From: an uncultured Acidobacteriota bacterium
GTDB lineage: Bacteria > Acidobacteriota > Vicinamibacteria > Vicinamibacterales > CAVVIG01
DNA length: 41,275 nucleotides
Direction of reading: 5' to 3'
Assembly: GCA_902825985.1 (NCBI GenBank)
Contig: CADEDC010000040.1
Span: forward strand, 1 to 41,275
Shown here: positions 25,584 to 33,460 of the stretch, piece by piece
Numbering within the stretch: the stretch's first letter is position 1
How the letters are laid out: every line of letters begins with the position of its first letter
Notes under the pieces: generated by a model
Databases searched by the model: none
Told to the model about the DNA's origin: nothing
The model's input: only the letters and a program-made list of their open reading frames with translations
Made by a program: the position numbers and the translations under genes

Positions 25584-26774
25584 GTGAGGAAAACGCTTCC
25601 CGAGTCGTGGGGACGGCTCGCGCGTGCCGAGCGGCGAACGCGGCGAGCGACGGCCATCGTCCGCCGCGCGACCCACGCCGGCACGCCGCCGGATGGCGTG
25701 GGTGCCGCCCGGCTCGTCGGTCTCCGCTACGCGAGCGACCAGACGCCCGGCATCCGCCGCCTGGGCCGCCCACCGCGTTTCCGCTATGTCGATCCGGTCG
25801 GCGGGGTGATCCGCGATACGGCAACGATCGCCCGGATCCGCAGCCTGGCGATTCCGCCGGCGTGGACACGCGTGTGGATCAGCCCGTCGGCGGATACCCA
25901 CATCCAGGCGACCGGTCGCGATGCCCGCCGCCGAAAGCAGTATCGCTACCATCCGGCGTGGCGGCGCATCCGCGATGAAGTGAAGTACGGCCGGTTGATC
26001 GCCTTCGCGCAGGCCCTGCCGAAGATCCGCGCTGCCGCCGACCGCCACCTCGCGCGGCCGGGCCTGCCGCGCGAGAAGGTGCTCGCCGCCGTCGTCCGGC
26101 TGCTCGAGAAGACGCTGATTCGGGTCGGCAACGAGGAGTACGCGCGCCACAACGGGTCGGTCGGCCTGACGACGATGAAAGATGGCCACGCGAAGGTCCG
26201 GGGGCATGGTGTCCGTTTCGAGTTCCGCGGCAAGAGCGGCATCCGGCACGCTGTGGATCTCGACGATCGGCGCCTGGCGCGCGTCGTCCGAGCGTGCCGA
26301 GAACTCCCGGGATACGAGCTGTTCCAGTGCGTCGACGAGGACGGCAGGCGCCAGGCCGTCGACTCAGCCGACGTCAACGCCTACCTGCGGGCGATTGGCG
26401 GCGACGATTTCTCGGCGAAGGATTTCCGTACATGGGCGGGGACCGTGCTCGCGGCGCAGGCGCTCGCGGCCGGCGGCGCCTGCCGCTCGCCGCGCGACGG
26501 CCGCAACAAGGTGGTGGCCGCCATCGAATCGGTCGCCAGGCGGCTCGGGAATACGCGCAGCGTGTGCCGCAAGTGCTACATCCATCCGGCAATTCTCGAC
26601 GCGTATCTCGACGGCGCGACAATCGCGAGCGCAGCGCGGCGCGCCGCCCGCGGCCTGCCGCATCGGCTATCGCCGGAAGAGTCGGCGGTGGTCGCGCTGA
26701 TTTCGCGGAGTCTGGCGCGGTCGCCGGGCGCGGCGTCGTCCCGTCCGGCGGCGCGGCGGCGCATCTCGAAGTAG
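25584..26774 (+). CDS. DNA topoisomerase IB
   Basis: A 396-residue bacterial/poxvirus-type topoisomerase IB, which relaxes supercoils through a 3'-phosphotyrosine intermediate. Recognisable are the N-terminal YVDPVGGVIRD and IPPAWTRVWISP segments, GRDARRRKQYRYHP, NEEYARHNGSVGLTT, the hairpin G-K-S-G (Lys217 region), K-D-F-R-T-W (Arg282) and the nucleophile Tyr332 in C-R-K-C-Y-I-H-P. The GTG start at 25584 has AGGAGGG six bases upstream. An extended -10-like TGC-TAGAAC lies at 25536-25544. The Arg/Ala-rich ends may be disordered and add DNA affinity. The glycosyltransferase gene begins 32 bases later. Confidence 0.92.
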   Translation: MRKTLPESWGRLARAERRTRRATAIVRRATHAGTPPDGVGAARLVGLRYASDQTPGIRRLGRPPRFRYVDPVGGVIRDTATIARIRSLAIPPAWTRVWISPSADTHIQATGRDARRRKQYRYHPAWRRIRDEVKYGRLIAFAQALPKIRAAADRHLARPGLPREKVLAAVVRLLEKTLIRVGNEEYARHNGSVGLTTMKDGHAKVRGHGVRFEFRGKSGIRHAVDLDDRRLARVVRACRELPGYELFQCVDEDGRRQAVDSADVNAYLRAIGGDDFSAKDFRTWAGTVLAAQALAAGGACRSPRDGRNKVVAAIESVARRLGNTRSVCRKCYIHPAILDAYLDGATIASAARRAARGLPHRLSPEESAVVALISRSLARSPGAASSRPAARRRISK

Positions 26775-26806
26775 AATGGCCGGACCCCCGCCCGTTACCC
26801 GACCTG

Positions 26807-28066
26807 ATGAGAGCCGTTGTCATAGCCCTGGCCGATCTGGGGCGTTGTGCGCGCATGCAGTACCACGCGCACGCGCTGGCGGAGAGCGGCGTGGAGGTCC
26901 ACTTCGTCGGCCTCGAAGGGACGCCGCTGCCGCGCGGCATCGCCGAGCATCGCGGCATCACCGTCCACCGGCTCAAGCCGTCGACCTCGCGCTTTCGGCA
27001 GGGCGCCGCTGTCGTCTACTCGGGGATTGCCACCGGCGACGCGCTGCGGCTGGGATTTCGGCTATGGCGGCAGCTTCGCCGGCTGCCGGCGCCCGATCTC
27101 GTGCTGGTGCAGAACCCGCCAGCCTTTCCGACGCTCGAGGTCGCCCGGCTGGCGCTGCGTCGTCGACGCGTCCGTTTCGTCATCGACTGGCACAATCTCG
27201 GCTACTCGCTCCTGCAGCGGCGGCTCGGCCGCTGGCACCCGGCGGTCCGTATCGCGCGCTGGTTCGAGCGCCGGCACGCCCAGAAAGTGGACGCGAGTCT
27301 CAGCGTGTCGCGCGGCATGGGGACGTTCCTGCAGACGAAGTTCAGCGCCCGCCGCGTGCAGGTGTTGTACGACCGCCCGGCTTCGACCTTCGTGCCGATG
27401 GATCGCGCCGCACGCGAGCGGTTTCGCCAGGGGCTGTTCGGTCGCATGGGCGTCGTCGGCGGCCCGACCGGCTTCATCGTCTGCCCCTCGAGCTGGACCG
27501 AGGACGAGGACTTCGATGTCGTCATCGAGGCGGTGGTGCGGCTCGAAGAGCGCATCCGGGGCTGGGAAGCGGCCGAGCCGCGCCGCCGGTTCCCGCAGCT
27601 GATCATTCTCGTGACCGGCGACGGTCAGCGGCGGGCCGAGTTCGAGCGGCGGTTCGCCGGCCTGCCGGCGCGCCGCATTCACCTGCGGGCCCGCTGGCTC
27701 GAACCGGACGAATATCCGCTGGTGGTCGGCAGCGCCGACATCGGCCTGTGCCTCCACCGCTCGACGTCCGGGCTCGACATCCCGATGAAGGTCGCCGACC
27801 TGTTCGGCGCCAGCGTGCCGGTGTGCGCCATCGACTACGGCGCCTGCCTGGCCGAGCGGGTGCGTCACAGTGACAACGGCCTGCTGTTCTCCACGGCGCG
27901 ACAGCTGTCCGATCTGTTGTTCGACCTGTTCGAGGGCTATCCCGGCGACCAGGCGATGCTCGAACGCCTGCGCCTTGGCGCCCGCCGTTCGGCCCGGCCG
28001 ACCTGGGACGAGGGCTGGAAGAAGGAAGCCCGTGACCTGCTGCTGGCCGGCGACGCCGCCGACTGA
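26807..28066 (+). CDS. ALG1-like (GT33-type) glycosyltransferase
   Basis: A 419-residue GT-B glycosyltransferase that strikingly resembles eukaryotic ALG1, the beta-1,4-mannosyltransferase acting on GlcNAc2-PP-dolichol. Shared blocks span the whole protein: D-L-G-R-C-A-R-M-Q-Y-H-A (10-21), V-Q-N-P-P-A-F-P (101-108), V-I-D-W-H-N-L-G-Y-S (125-134), L-Y-D-R-P-A-S (187-193), S-S-W-T-E-D-E-D-F (228-236), WLEPDEYPLVVGSADIGL (297-314), SGLDIPMKVADLFG (321-334) and P-T-W-D-E-G-W (398-404). It lacks ALG1's N-terminal membrane helix. The acceptor in a bacterium is unknown; a polyprenyl-linked glycan is the obvious guess. The ATG lacks a strong ribosome site; TAGAAT at 26772-26777 may be the -10. Confidence 0.88.
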   Translation: MRAVVIALADLGRCARMQYHAHALAESGVEVHFVGLEGTPLPRGIAEHRGITVHRLKPSTSRFRQGAAVVYSGIATGDALRLGFRLWRQLRRLPAPDLVLVQNPPAFPTLEVARLALRRRRVRFVIDWHNLGYSLLQRRLGRWHPAVRIARWFERRHAQKVDASLSVSRGMGTFLQTKFSARRVQVLYDRPASTFVPMDRAARERFRQGLFGRMGVVGGPTGFIVCPSSWTEDEDFDVVIEAVVRLEERIRGWEAAEPRRRFPQLIILVTGDGQRRAEFERRFAGLPARRIHLRARWLEPDEYPLVVGSADIGLCLHRSTSGLDIPMKVADLFGASVPVCAIDYGACLAERVRHSDNGLLFSTARQLSDLLFDLFEGYPGDQAMLERLRLGARRSARPTWDEGWKKEARDLLLAGDAAD

Positions 28067-28136
28067 CGGCGGGTGCCGACCGCCGCATCGGCGCCCGGCA
28101 GTCATCGATCCGCCGTCGCCCGGCGTCAAACTGCCA

Positions 28137-28142
28137 TATCCT
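28137..28142 (+). promoter_or_regulatory. Putative -10 (TATCCT) before the LysR gene
   Basis: TATCCT (4 of 6, with the key first, second and last bases) ends eight bases before the ATG at 28151, the same geometry as yvcK. It predicts a 2-base leader. No -35 is visible. Confidence 0.3.
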
Positions 28143-28150
28143 GATCCGCG

Positions 28151-29056
28151 ATGGATCTTCGTCAACTCGAAATTCTCCAGGCGATCGCGGAAACCGGTTC
28201 GTTCACGGCGTGCGGCCGGAAGCTGCACGTCTCGCAGTCCGCGATCAGCCGCCAGATCTCGCTGCTCGAAGAGGAGTTGGGCGAGCCGCTGTTCCTCCGC
28301 GTCGGGCGCCAGGTCCGGATGACGCCGGCCGCCGAAACCCTGGTCCATCTCGGTCAACGCGTATTCCAGGACGTGCGGGAGACGGTGGCGGCGATCACCG
28401 ATCACACCCGCGCGCTGCGCGGTCGGGTTCGGCTGTCGGGCGGCATGACCGTCTGCCTCTACGCCTTTCCGCCGCTGCTCAAGCACCTGATGCGCGTCCA
28501 TCCCGAGCTGGAAATCCGCCTCACCGTGGCGACGGCGGGCCGTTCGCTCGAGGAGATCCGCTCGGGGCGGGTGGATGCCGGCCTGCTGACCCTGCCGGTC
28601 GAGGAGTCCGACCTCGAAACCGTCCCGGTGCTGCGCGAGGAACTGCTGCTGATGACGATGCCGACGCATCCGCTGGCGCGCAAGAAGCGGATCACGCCGG
28701 ACGACCTGTCGGGGCAGCCGATCGTCCAGTTCGAGCCGGGCTCGGCCACCCGCCAGGTGATCGACTCGTTCTTCGTCTCGCACAAGATCGAGCCGAAGGT
28801 CGTCATGGAGACCGAGAACGTCGAGATCATCAAGGCGCTGGTGAAGACCGGTTTCGGCATCAGCATCGTGCCGTATCAAGCGGTGGCGCGCGAGGTGCGC
28901 GCCGGGCAGTTCTTCTGCTCGCGGATCGAAGGTGTCGAGCTGGTCCGTGAGACCGGCTGGGTGTACGCACGCACGAACCGCGTGCCGCGCGTGATTCAGG
29001 AGCTGATTGGCGCGTTCGAAGAGGTGCGCGGCAAGCTGCAGCTCGCGCCGAGCTAG
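28151..29056 (+). CDS. LysR-family transcriptional regulator
   Basis: A 301-residue LysR-type regulator. The winged helix-turn-helix is at the N terminus (MDLRQLEILQAIAETGSFT, VSQSAISRQISLLEEELG, about 1-60), then the linker helix and the two-part periplasmic-binding-like effector domain (about 90-295; RVRLSGGMTVCLYAFPPLL, SGRVDAGLL, GFGISIVPYQAV). The effector cannot be read from sequence. LysR regulators often control a divergent neighbour, but here the upstream gene (the glycosyltransferase) runs in the same direction and ends 84 bases away, and the downstream gene is convergent with only 7 bases between, so no target is evident. Confidence 0.92.
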   Translation: MDLRQLEILQAIAETGSFTACGRKLHVSQSAISRQISLLEEELGEPLFLRVGRQVRMTPAAETLVHLGQRVFQDVRETVAAITDHTRALRGRVRLSGGMTVCLYAFPPLLKHLMRVHPELEIRLTVATAGRSLEEIRSGRVDAGLLTLPVEESDLETVPVLREELLLMTMPTHPLARKKRITPDDLSGQPIVQFEPGSATRQVIDSFFVSHKIEPKVVMETENVEIIKALVKTGFGISIVPYQAVAREVRAGQFFCSRIEGVELVRETGWVYARTNRVPRVIQELIGAFEEVRGKLQLAPS

Positions 29057-29063
29057 CCGCGTC

Positions 29064-30641
29064 TCACGCCGGCCGTCGGGCCGGCAGCCGCAGCTCGAAG
29101 GTCGTTTGCCCGGCGGTGCTCTCGACGCCGACCGTCCCGCCGTGGCGCTCGACGATCGCTTTCACAATCGACAGTCCCAGCCCGCTACCGTGCCCGCCTG
29201 CCTCAGGCGGCCGGCCCGGTGTCGTCACCCGCGACGCCTCGACCTTGTAGAACCGATCGAACAGGTGCGGCAGGTGTTCCGGGGCGATGCCGGCACCGTG
29301 ATCGACCACCTGCAGGACGATCCGATCGCCGAGCCGCCGCGCGCGCAGTTCGACGCGGCTGCCGGCCGGCGCGTAGCGCAGCGCGTTGGCCGCAAGATTC
29401 TGGATCGCCTGTTCCAGCCGGTCCGCGTCGCCGGGCACGACGCCGGCGTCCGGCTCGATGGTCACCGTCAGGGCGACGCCGGCCGATTCCGCCGTCCGTT
29501 CGTGCCGGGCACAGACGCGCGCGAAAAGGTCGGCGACCGCCACATCGTTGACCACCAGCGTCCCGCCGCCGCCCTCGAGACGCGCCAGTTCCAGCAGGTC
29601 GCCGATGATGCGCTCCAGTCGACCGGTCTCGTCGGTCACGATTCCGAGGTAGCGCGCCTTCGTCGCCTCGTCGAGCGGGAAGTCGCGCATCGTGAGGGTT
29701 TCGAGATAGCCGCGCATCGCCGTGACCGGCGTCGTGAGTTCGTGCGACACGTCGGCCAGCAGCTGCCGCCGCAGGCGGTCGGAGGTCTCCAGTGCCTGCG
29801 CCCGTGACGCCAGGTCGTCGGCCATCGCGTTGAACGCGGTGGCGACGGCGGCGACTTCGTCGCCGCCGTGCACCGGGGCGCGCGCCGTCCGATCGCCGGA
29901 GCCGAATTGCGTGGCCGCGAGTTCGAGCGCGCGCAGGCGCCGCCGTGCCGGCCCGAAGACGAGCAGCGTCGTCAGCAGCGCGCCGAGGACGAGGGCGCCG
30001 AGACTGACGAGCCCGATCGTCGGTGCGTAGCGGGCGAGAAGGAACGAGAATGGCGCGCGCGGCGGGACGATGACGACGCCGGCGAGCTGGCTGTTGACGA
30101 CGATGGGCACCGGCCGGACCGGCCGCGGCGGCCCGACGCGGCCGCCGAACGGCGCGCCATCGTCGTCGAGACGCCGCCCGTCGCGTGGCGCCAGGCGGCG
30201 GCCGTCGCCGGCGCCGGCCGGTGGCCGTCGATCGGCGTCCGGCGAGCCGGGCGGCGGACCGCGGCGCCGTTCGGCGCGGTCGAAGGCGCCGCGCCGCAGC
30301 CGCTCGCGGGCGGCGGCGAGCAGCGGTTCCGGCACGGCGCCGGCGCCGTTGGTGAACTGCCGGCCATCGGCGAGCAGCACGATCAGCGGGTGCGCATCGC
30401 GGCCGTACTGGTCGCGCAGGAAGGCGCCGACGTCGAGGCCGGCGTCCTGTTCGAGCGCCTGCGACAGGTCCTGGGCGACGCTGCGCGCGAAGCGGTCCGG
30501 CGGCAGGCCGGGCAGCGTCGGGCCCGAGCGCGACGCGACGAGGATGAGCAGCAGCGCCTGGACGGCCAGCATCGCCGCCAGACAGAGCACGAACCCGAGG
30601 GCGATACGCCAGTAGAGGCTGCGATACCAACGCGCCGGCAC
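29064..30641 (-). CDS. Membrane sensor histidine kinase (orphan)
   Basis: A 525-residue two-component sensor kinase. Two transmembrane helices (about 13-36 and 205-230) flank a periplasmic region of about 170 residues, whose centre (about 115-175) is an odd low-complexity stretch rich in Arg, Pro, Gly and Asp. HAMP covers about 230-283, the dimerisation domain has the phosphoacceptor His300 in D-V-S-H-E-L-T-T-P, and the ATPase domain has N-L-A-A-N-A-L-R-Y (N box), D-H-G-A-G-I (G1), F-D-R-F-Y-K (F box) and G-S-G-L-G-L-S (G2). It is complete and probably active. No response regulator is adjacent. It starts with GTG. Direct CTGTGA repeats with an 11-base period lie upstream at 30681-30697. Confidence 0.9.
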   Translation of the reverse strand: MPARWYRSLYWRIALGFVLCLAAMLAVQALLLILVASRSGPTLPGLPPDRFARSVAQDLSQALEQDAGLDVGAFLRDQYGRDAHPLIVLLADGRQFTNGAGAVPEPLLAAARERLRRGAFDRAERRRGPPPGSPDADRRPPAGAGDGRRLAPRDGRRLDDDGAPFGGRVGPPRPVRPVPIVVNSQLAGVVIVPPRAPFSFLLARYAPTIGLVSLGALVLGALLTTLLVFGPARRRLRALELAATQFGSGDRTARAPVHGGDEVAAVATAFNAMADDLASRAQALETSDRLRRQLLADVSHELTTPVTAMRGYLETLTMRDFPLDEATKARYLGIVTDETGRLERIIGDLLELARLEGGGGTLVVNDVAVADLFARVCARHERTAESAGVALTVTIEPDAGVVPGDADRLEQAIQNLAANALRYAPAGSRVELRARRLGDRIVLQVVDHGAGIAPEHLPHLFDRFYKVEASRVTTPGRPPEAGGHGSGLGLSIVKAIVERHGGTVGVESTAGQTTFELRLPARRPA

Positions 30642-30680
30642 GGCACCACGCTACCGTGTTTCAGCCGCCGGCGGCCGGCG

Positions 30681-30697
30681 TCACAGAACTTTCACAG
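30681..30697 (-). promoter_or_regulatory. Tandem CTGTGA repeats, possible OmpR/PhoB-type site
   Basis: On the minus strand CTGTGA occurs twice with an 11-base period, resembling a Pho-box layout (two half-sites one helical turn apart). It lies 40-56 bases upstream of the histidine-kinase GTG at 30641. Response regulators of the OmpR family bind such tandem repeats, so autoregulation through an unlinked partner is possible. It could also be chance. Confidence 0.3.
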
Positions 30698-30704
30698 CAG
30701 CGGG

Positions 30705-30980
30705 TCAGTAGTCCTCGTCATCGTCGTCGGCGACGCCGGTGACGACGAAGCGGATCGAGCAGTGCGGGCGCAGGGCGCGGAGTGCGCGATCGATCTGGCC
30801 GGAGTAGTGCGCGGCGAGGTGCCGGTGAATCGCCTCGGTCGGCACCCACACGGTGACCAGGTCGCCGGAATCGCTGGCGTAGCTGGTCGGCGCGAACCAG
30901 CGCCGGAACTCCTCCGGGTCGACCTGCGTCTCCATGCGCCGCAGGACCCGTTGCCAGAGATTGAGGTCAGCCGAGGACAT
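30705..30980 (-). CDS. Stand-alone DnaA domain I (DnaA_N) protein
   Basis: A 91-residue protein that is essentially DnaA domain I alone: L-W-Q-R-V-L-R-R-M near the N terminus, then VDPEEFRRWFAPT, a strand V-T-V-W-V-P-T, and H-L-A-A-H-Y-S-G followed by a final strand I-R-F-V-V. It ends in an acidic tail (D-D-D-D-E-D-Y). No AAA+ or DNA-binding domain follows; the gene stops. In DnaA, domain I mediates self-association and contacts with DnaB, DiaA or HU. A free copy could modulate initiation or serve in an unrelated RNA or transcription role. It follows the RRM gene by 19 bases, so the two are likely cotranscribed. Start ATG 30980 chosen because the longer frame enters the RRM gene. Confidence 0.8.
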   Translation of the reverse strand: MSSADLNLWQRVLRRMETQVDPEEFRRWFAPTSYASDSGDLVTVWVPTEAIHRHLAAHYSGQIDRALRALRPHCSIRFVVTGVADDDDEDY

Positions 30981-30999
30981 GCCGCTTGTCCACCCAGCG

Positions 31000-31641
31000 C
31001 TACTCGTCGGTGCCGTCGTCGGGAGGCAGGCTCGTCGCGATGTCGTCGATATCCGGCAGCGACTCATCGACGCTGTCATCGTCGAGCGAGAACGACCGGC
31101 CGGTGGCTTTCAGCGGAATCGGCCCGCGCGGCCGCTCGGATTCCTTCTTCTTGGCCTTCGCGTTGCCGCCGCGCTGCGGCTTGGCGTCCGGTCCGAAGTT
31201 GCGATTGCGCGGCGGCGACGGCGACGAGGGATCGAAGGGACGCGGCGCGAAACCGCCGCCGGGTCCACCCGGGCGTGGCGCGAAGCCGCCGCCGCCGGGA
31301 CGTGGCGCGAAGCCACCACTGCCGCCGGGGCGCGGACCGCCGAAGCCGCCGCCACCCGGACCGCCAGGCCGCGGACCGCCGGGACCACGGTCTTCGCGGG
31401 CGCGCGCTTCGCTCACGGCGAGCGGGCGACCGTTGAAGATCTGTCCGTTGAACTTCTGAATCGCTTGCTCGGCATGGGCGCGGTCGAGGTATTCCACGAA
31501 CGCAAACCCTCTCGGGCGACCGGTTTCCCGATCGACCGGCAGCACAACCTGAGATGGCGCTGCAACACTCCCGAAGTGCGTACGAAGGTCAGCCTCGGTA
31601 GTGCTGTACGAAAGATTGCCGACGAACAGACGGACAGCCAA
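31000..31641 (-). CDS. RRM RNA-binding protein with Gly/Pro-rich tail
   Basis: A 213-residue single-RRM protein of the bacterial/cyanobacterial Rbp type. RNP2 reads L-F-V-G-N-L (5-10) and RNP1 reads R-G-F-A-F-V-E-Y (44-51), so RNA binding should be intact. After residue 80 comes a Gly/Pro/Arg-rich region with three copies of G-G-F-A-P-R-P, then a Lys/Arg patch (KAKKKESERPRG) and an acidic end (LPDIDDIATSLPPDD). Such proteins bind single-stranded RNA and often accumulate in the cold. The start is TTG at 31641, with a strong AGGAGAG ribosome site eight bases upstream. It leads a probable operon with the DnaA domain I gene. Confidence 0.9.
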   Translation of the reverse strand: MAVRLFVGNLSYSTTEADLRTHFGSVAAPSQVVLPVDRETGRPRGFAFVEYLDRAHAEQAIQKFNGQIFNGRPLAVSEARAREDRGPGGPRPGGPGGGGFGGPRPGGSGGFAPRPGGGGFAPRPGGPGGGFAPRPFDPSSPSPPRNRNFGPDAKPQRGGNAKAKKKESERPRGPIPLKATGRSFSLDDDSVDESLPDIDDIATSLPPDDGTDE

Positions 31642-31750
31642 TCAACTCTCTCCTAAATTGGCACTTGGGTGCAGAAGGACGCGAGGGTGGGGCGCAGGCA
31701 CACGCGGGCAGCCGAATCCAGTGGCAAAACGTTACCGTAAGTCGCGGATG

Positions 31751-31779
31751 CTGGCAAGCGTTAGCTCGAGAGCTATAGT
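31751..31779 (+). promoter_or_regulatory. Sigma-70-type promoter for the M28 peptidase
   Basis: CTGGCA (31751-31756) and TATAGT (31774-31779) are separated by 17 bases, a good match to the -35/-10 pair. Transcription would begin near 31786, giving a leader of about 13 bases that contains the GGGAG ribosome site. The divergent RRM gene starts 110 bases to the left. Confidence 0.5.
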
Positions 31780-31798
31780 AAAGCATCAGGGGGAGCGA

Positions 31799-33460
31799 AT
31801 GAACGTCCGTCGTGCCCTCGCCTCGCTTGTTGCGTGCAGCCTCCTCACCGGCGGCCCCGCCGCATCGGCTGGCGGGCCGCCCATCGAGTCTGCCGATCTC
31901 AGGACCTGGCTGACCTATATTGCCTCGGATGAGCTTGAAGGCCGCGCCACATTCGGCGCCGGCCTCGGCCTGGCTGCGGGCTACCTCCAACGCCAGCTGG
32001 CCGAGTGGGGGGTGACGCCGGCCGGCGACGGTGGCAGCTACCTGCAGTCGGTCAGCGTCCTGGGCGTGCAGACCACCAGCCGCTCGTCGGTGACCGTGCG
32101 GGTCGGCCGGCACACGCGCACCTTCAAGGACGGGCACGGGGTGACGTTCCCCAGGGAGATGGGCGGCCGCCGCACGCTGTCGCTCTCCCGCGTCCAGTTC
32201 GCCGGCTACGGTCTCGACGCTCCCGGAATCGACCACAACGACTTCCGCGGCACCGGGGTCGCCGGCGCGGCGGTCGTGTTTCTCGGCGACACCGGGCCGC
32301 GCGCGTTGGATGCCGGCCGCGGCCGGCGGCTGCTCGCCGGCCGCAGCCGTCACGTGCTGGACCAGCTTCGCGGCGCCGCCACCATCGGGCCCGGTGCCGG
32401 GCGTCCAGGCCCGGCTCGCGAGTCGGCGGTACCCGCCCGCCCGGCCGGCCGCCGGTCCATCGATTTCACCACCGCACAGCGACTGGACCGGCCGGTGGCG
32501 CCGGCCATCACCGTCGCCGACGAGGTCTACGAGTTCCTGTTCAGCGCCGCCCCCGTGCGCTATGCGGAGCTGAAACGCAAAGCCGCCGCACAGGAACCGC
32601 TGCCGGTGTTTCCGCTCGACGACGTCTCGCTGACGTTCACCATCGATGCGGACTACGCGGTGGTCAGAACCCAGCGGACGCACAACGTCGTCGCCATCGT
32701 GCCCGGCCGCGACCCGGCGTTGCGTGACACCTATGTGGCGTTCGGCGCCCACTACGACCACGTCGGCTACGCCGACCGGCCGCTGGGCGCGGACGGCAGC
32801 GGTGCACCGGGGCGGGTGACGCCCGGCGCCGCCGGTGATCGCATCTGGAACGGTGCCGATGACGACGGCTCGGGCACCGTGGCGCTGCTCGCCCTCGCCA
32901 AAGCGTTCGCGACGAGCGAGCCGAGGCCGCGCCGGTCGCTGCTGTTCGTGTGGCACGCCGGGGAGGAGCGCGGCCTCTGGGGGTCCCGCTATTTCGCCGA
33001 TCGCCCCACCGTGCCGCTCGAGCAGGTCGTCGCGCAGTTGAACCTCGACATGATCGGTCGCAACCGTGACGACAGCCCGGCGCAATCGAACACGGTGTAC
33101 CTGGTCGGCTCGGACCGTATCAGTTCCGAATTGCACGACGTGAACCGCGCCGCGAACGCCGCCCTGCCGGCGCCGCTGACGCTGGACTACGAACTGAACG
33201 ACCCGAGTGACCTCGAGCAGCTGTACTACCGGAGCGATCACTACAGCTACGCGGCCAAGGGCGTGCCGGTGATCTTCTTCACCACCGGTCTGCATCCGGA
33301 CTACCATGCGAACACCGACGACGTGTCGCGCATCGAGTTCGACAAGATGACGCGGATCACGCAGCTGGTCTATGAGACCGGGGCGCGGCTGGCCAACCTG
33401 GATCACCCGCCGGTGCGGGACCATCGCGGTCCACGAGCTGGAAAGGGCACGCGCGAGTGA
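31799..33460 (+). CDS. Secreted M28-family metallopeptidase
   Basis: A 553-residue zinc aminopeptidase-type protein. A signal peptide ends near A-A-S-A-G (about 24). A PA-like insert lies within about 85-250, followed by the M28 catalytic domain with ligands of the two-zinc site: A-H-Y-D-H (His318), N-G-A-D-D-D-G-S-G (Asp354-356), G-E-E-R-G (Glu389 catalytic, Glu390 ligand), N-L-D-M-I-G (Asp417) and D-Y-H-A-N-T-D-D (His). All are present, so it should be active outside the cytoplasm, releasing N-terminal residues from peptides. Chosen start ATG 31799 has GGGAG upstream and a promoter. The MFS gene overlaps its stop by four bases. Confidence 0.92.
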   Translation: MNVRRALASLVACSLLTGGPAASAGGPPIESADLRTWLTYIASDELEGRATFGAGLGLAAGYLQRQLAEWGVTPAGDGGSYLQSVSVLGVQTTSRSSVTVRVGRHTRTFKDGHGVTFPREMGGRRTLSLSRVQFAGYGLDAPGIDHNDFRGTGVAGAAVVFLGDTGPRALDAGRGRRLLAGRSRHVLDQLRGAATIGPGAGRPGPARESAVPARPAGRRSIDFTTAQRLDRPVAPAITVADEVYEFLFSAAPVRYAELKRKAAAQEPLPVFPLDDVSLTFTIDADYAVVRTQRTHNVVAIVPGRDPALRDTYVAFGAHYDHVGYADRPLGADGSGAPGRVTPGAAGDRIWNGADDDGSGTVALLALAKAFATSEPRPRRSLLFVWHAGEERGLWGSRYFADRPTVPLEQVVAQLNLDMIGRNRDDSPAQSNTVYLVGSDRISSELHDVNRAANAALPAPLTLDYELNDPSDLEQLYYRSDHYSYAAKGVPVIFFTTGLHPDYHANTDDVSRIEFDKMTRITQLVYETGARLANLDHPPVRDHRGPRAGKGTRE

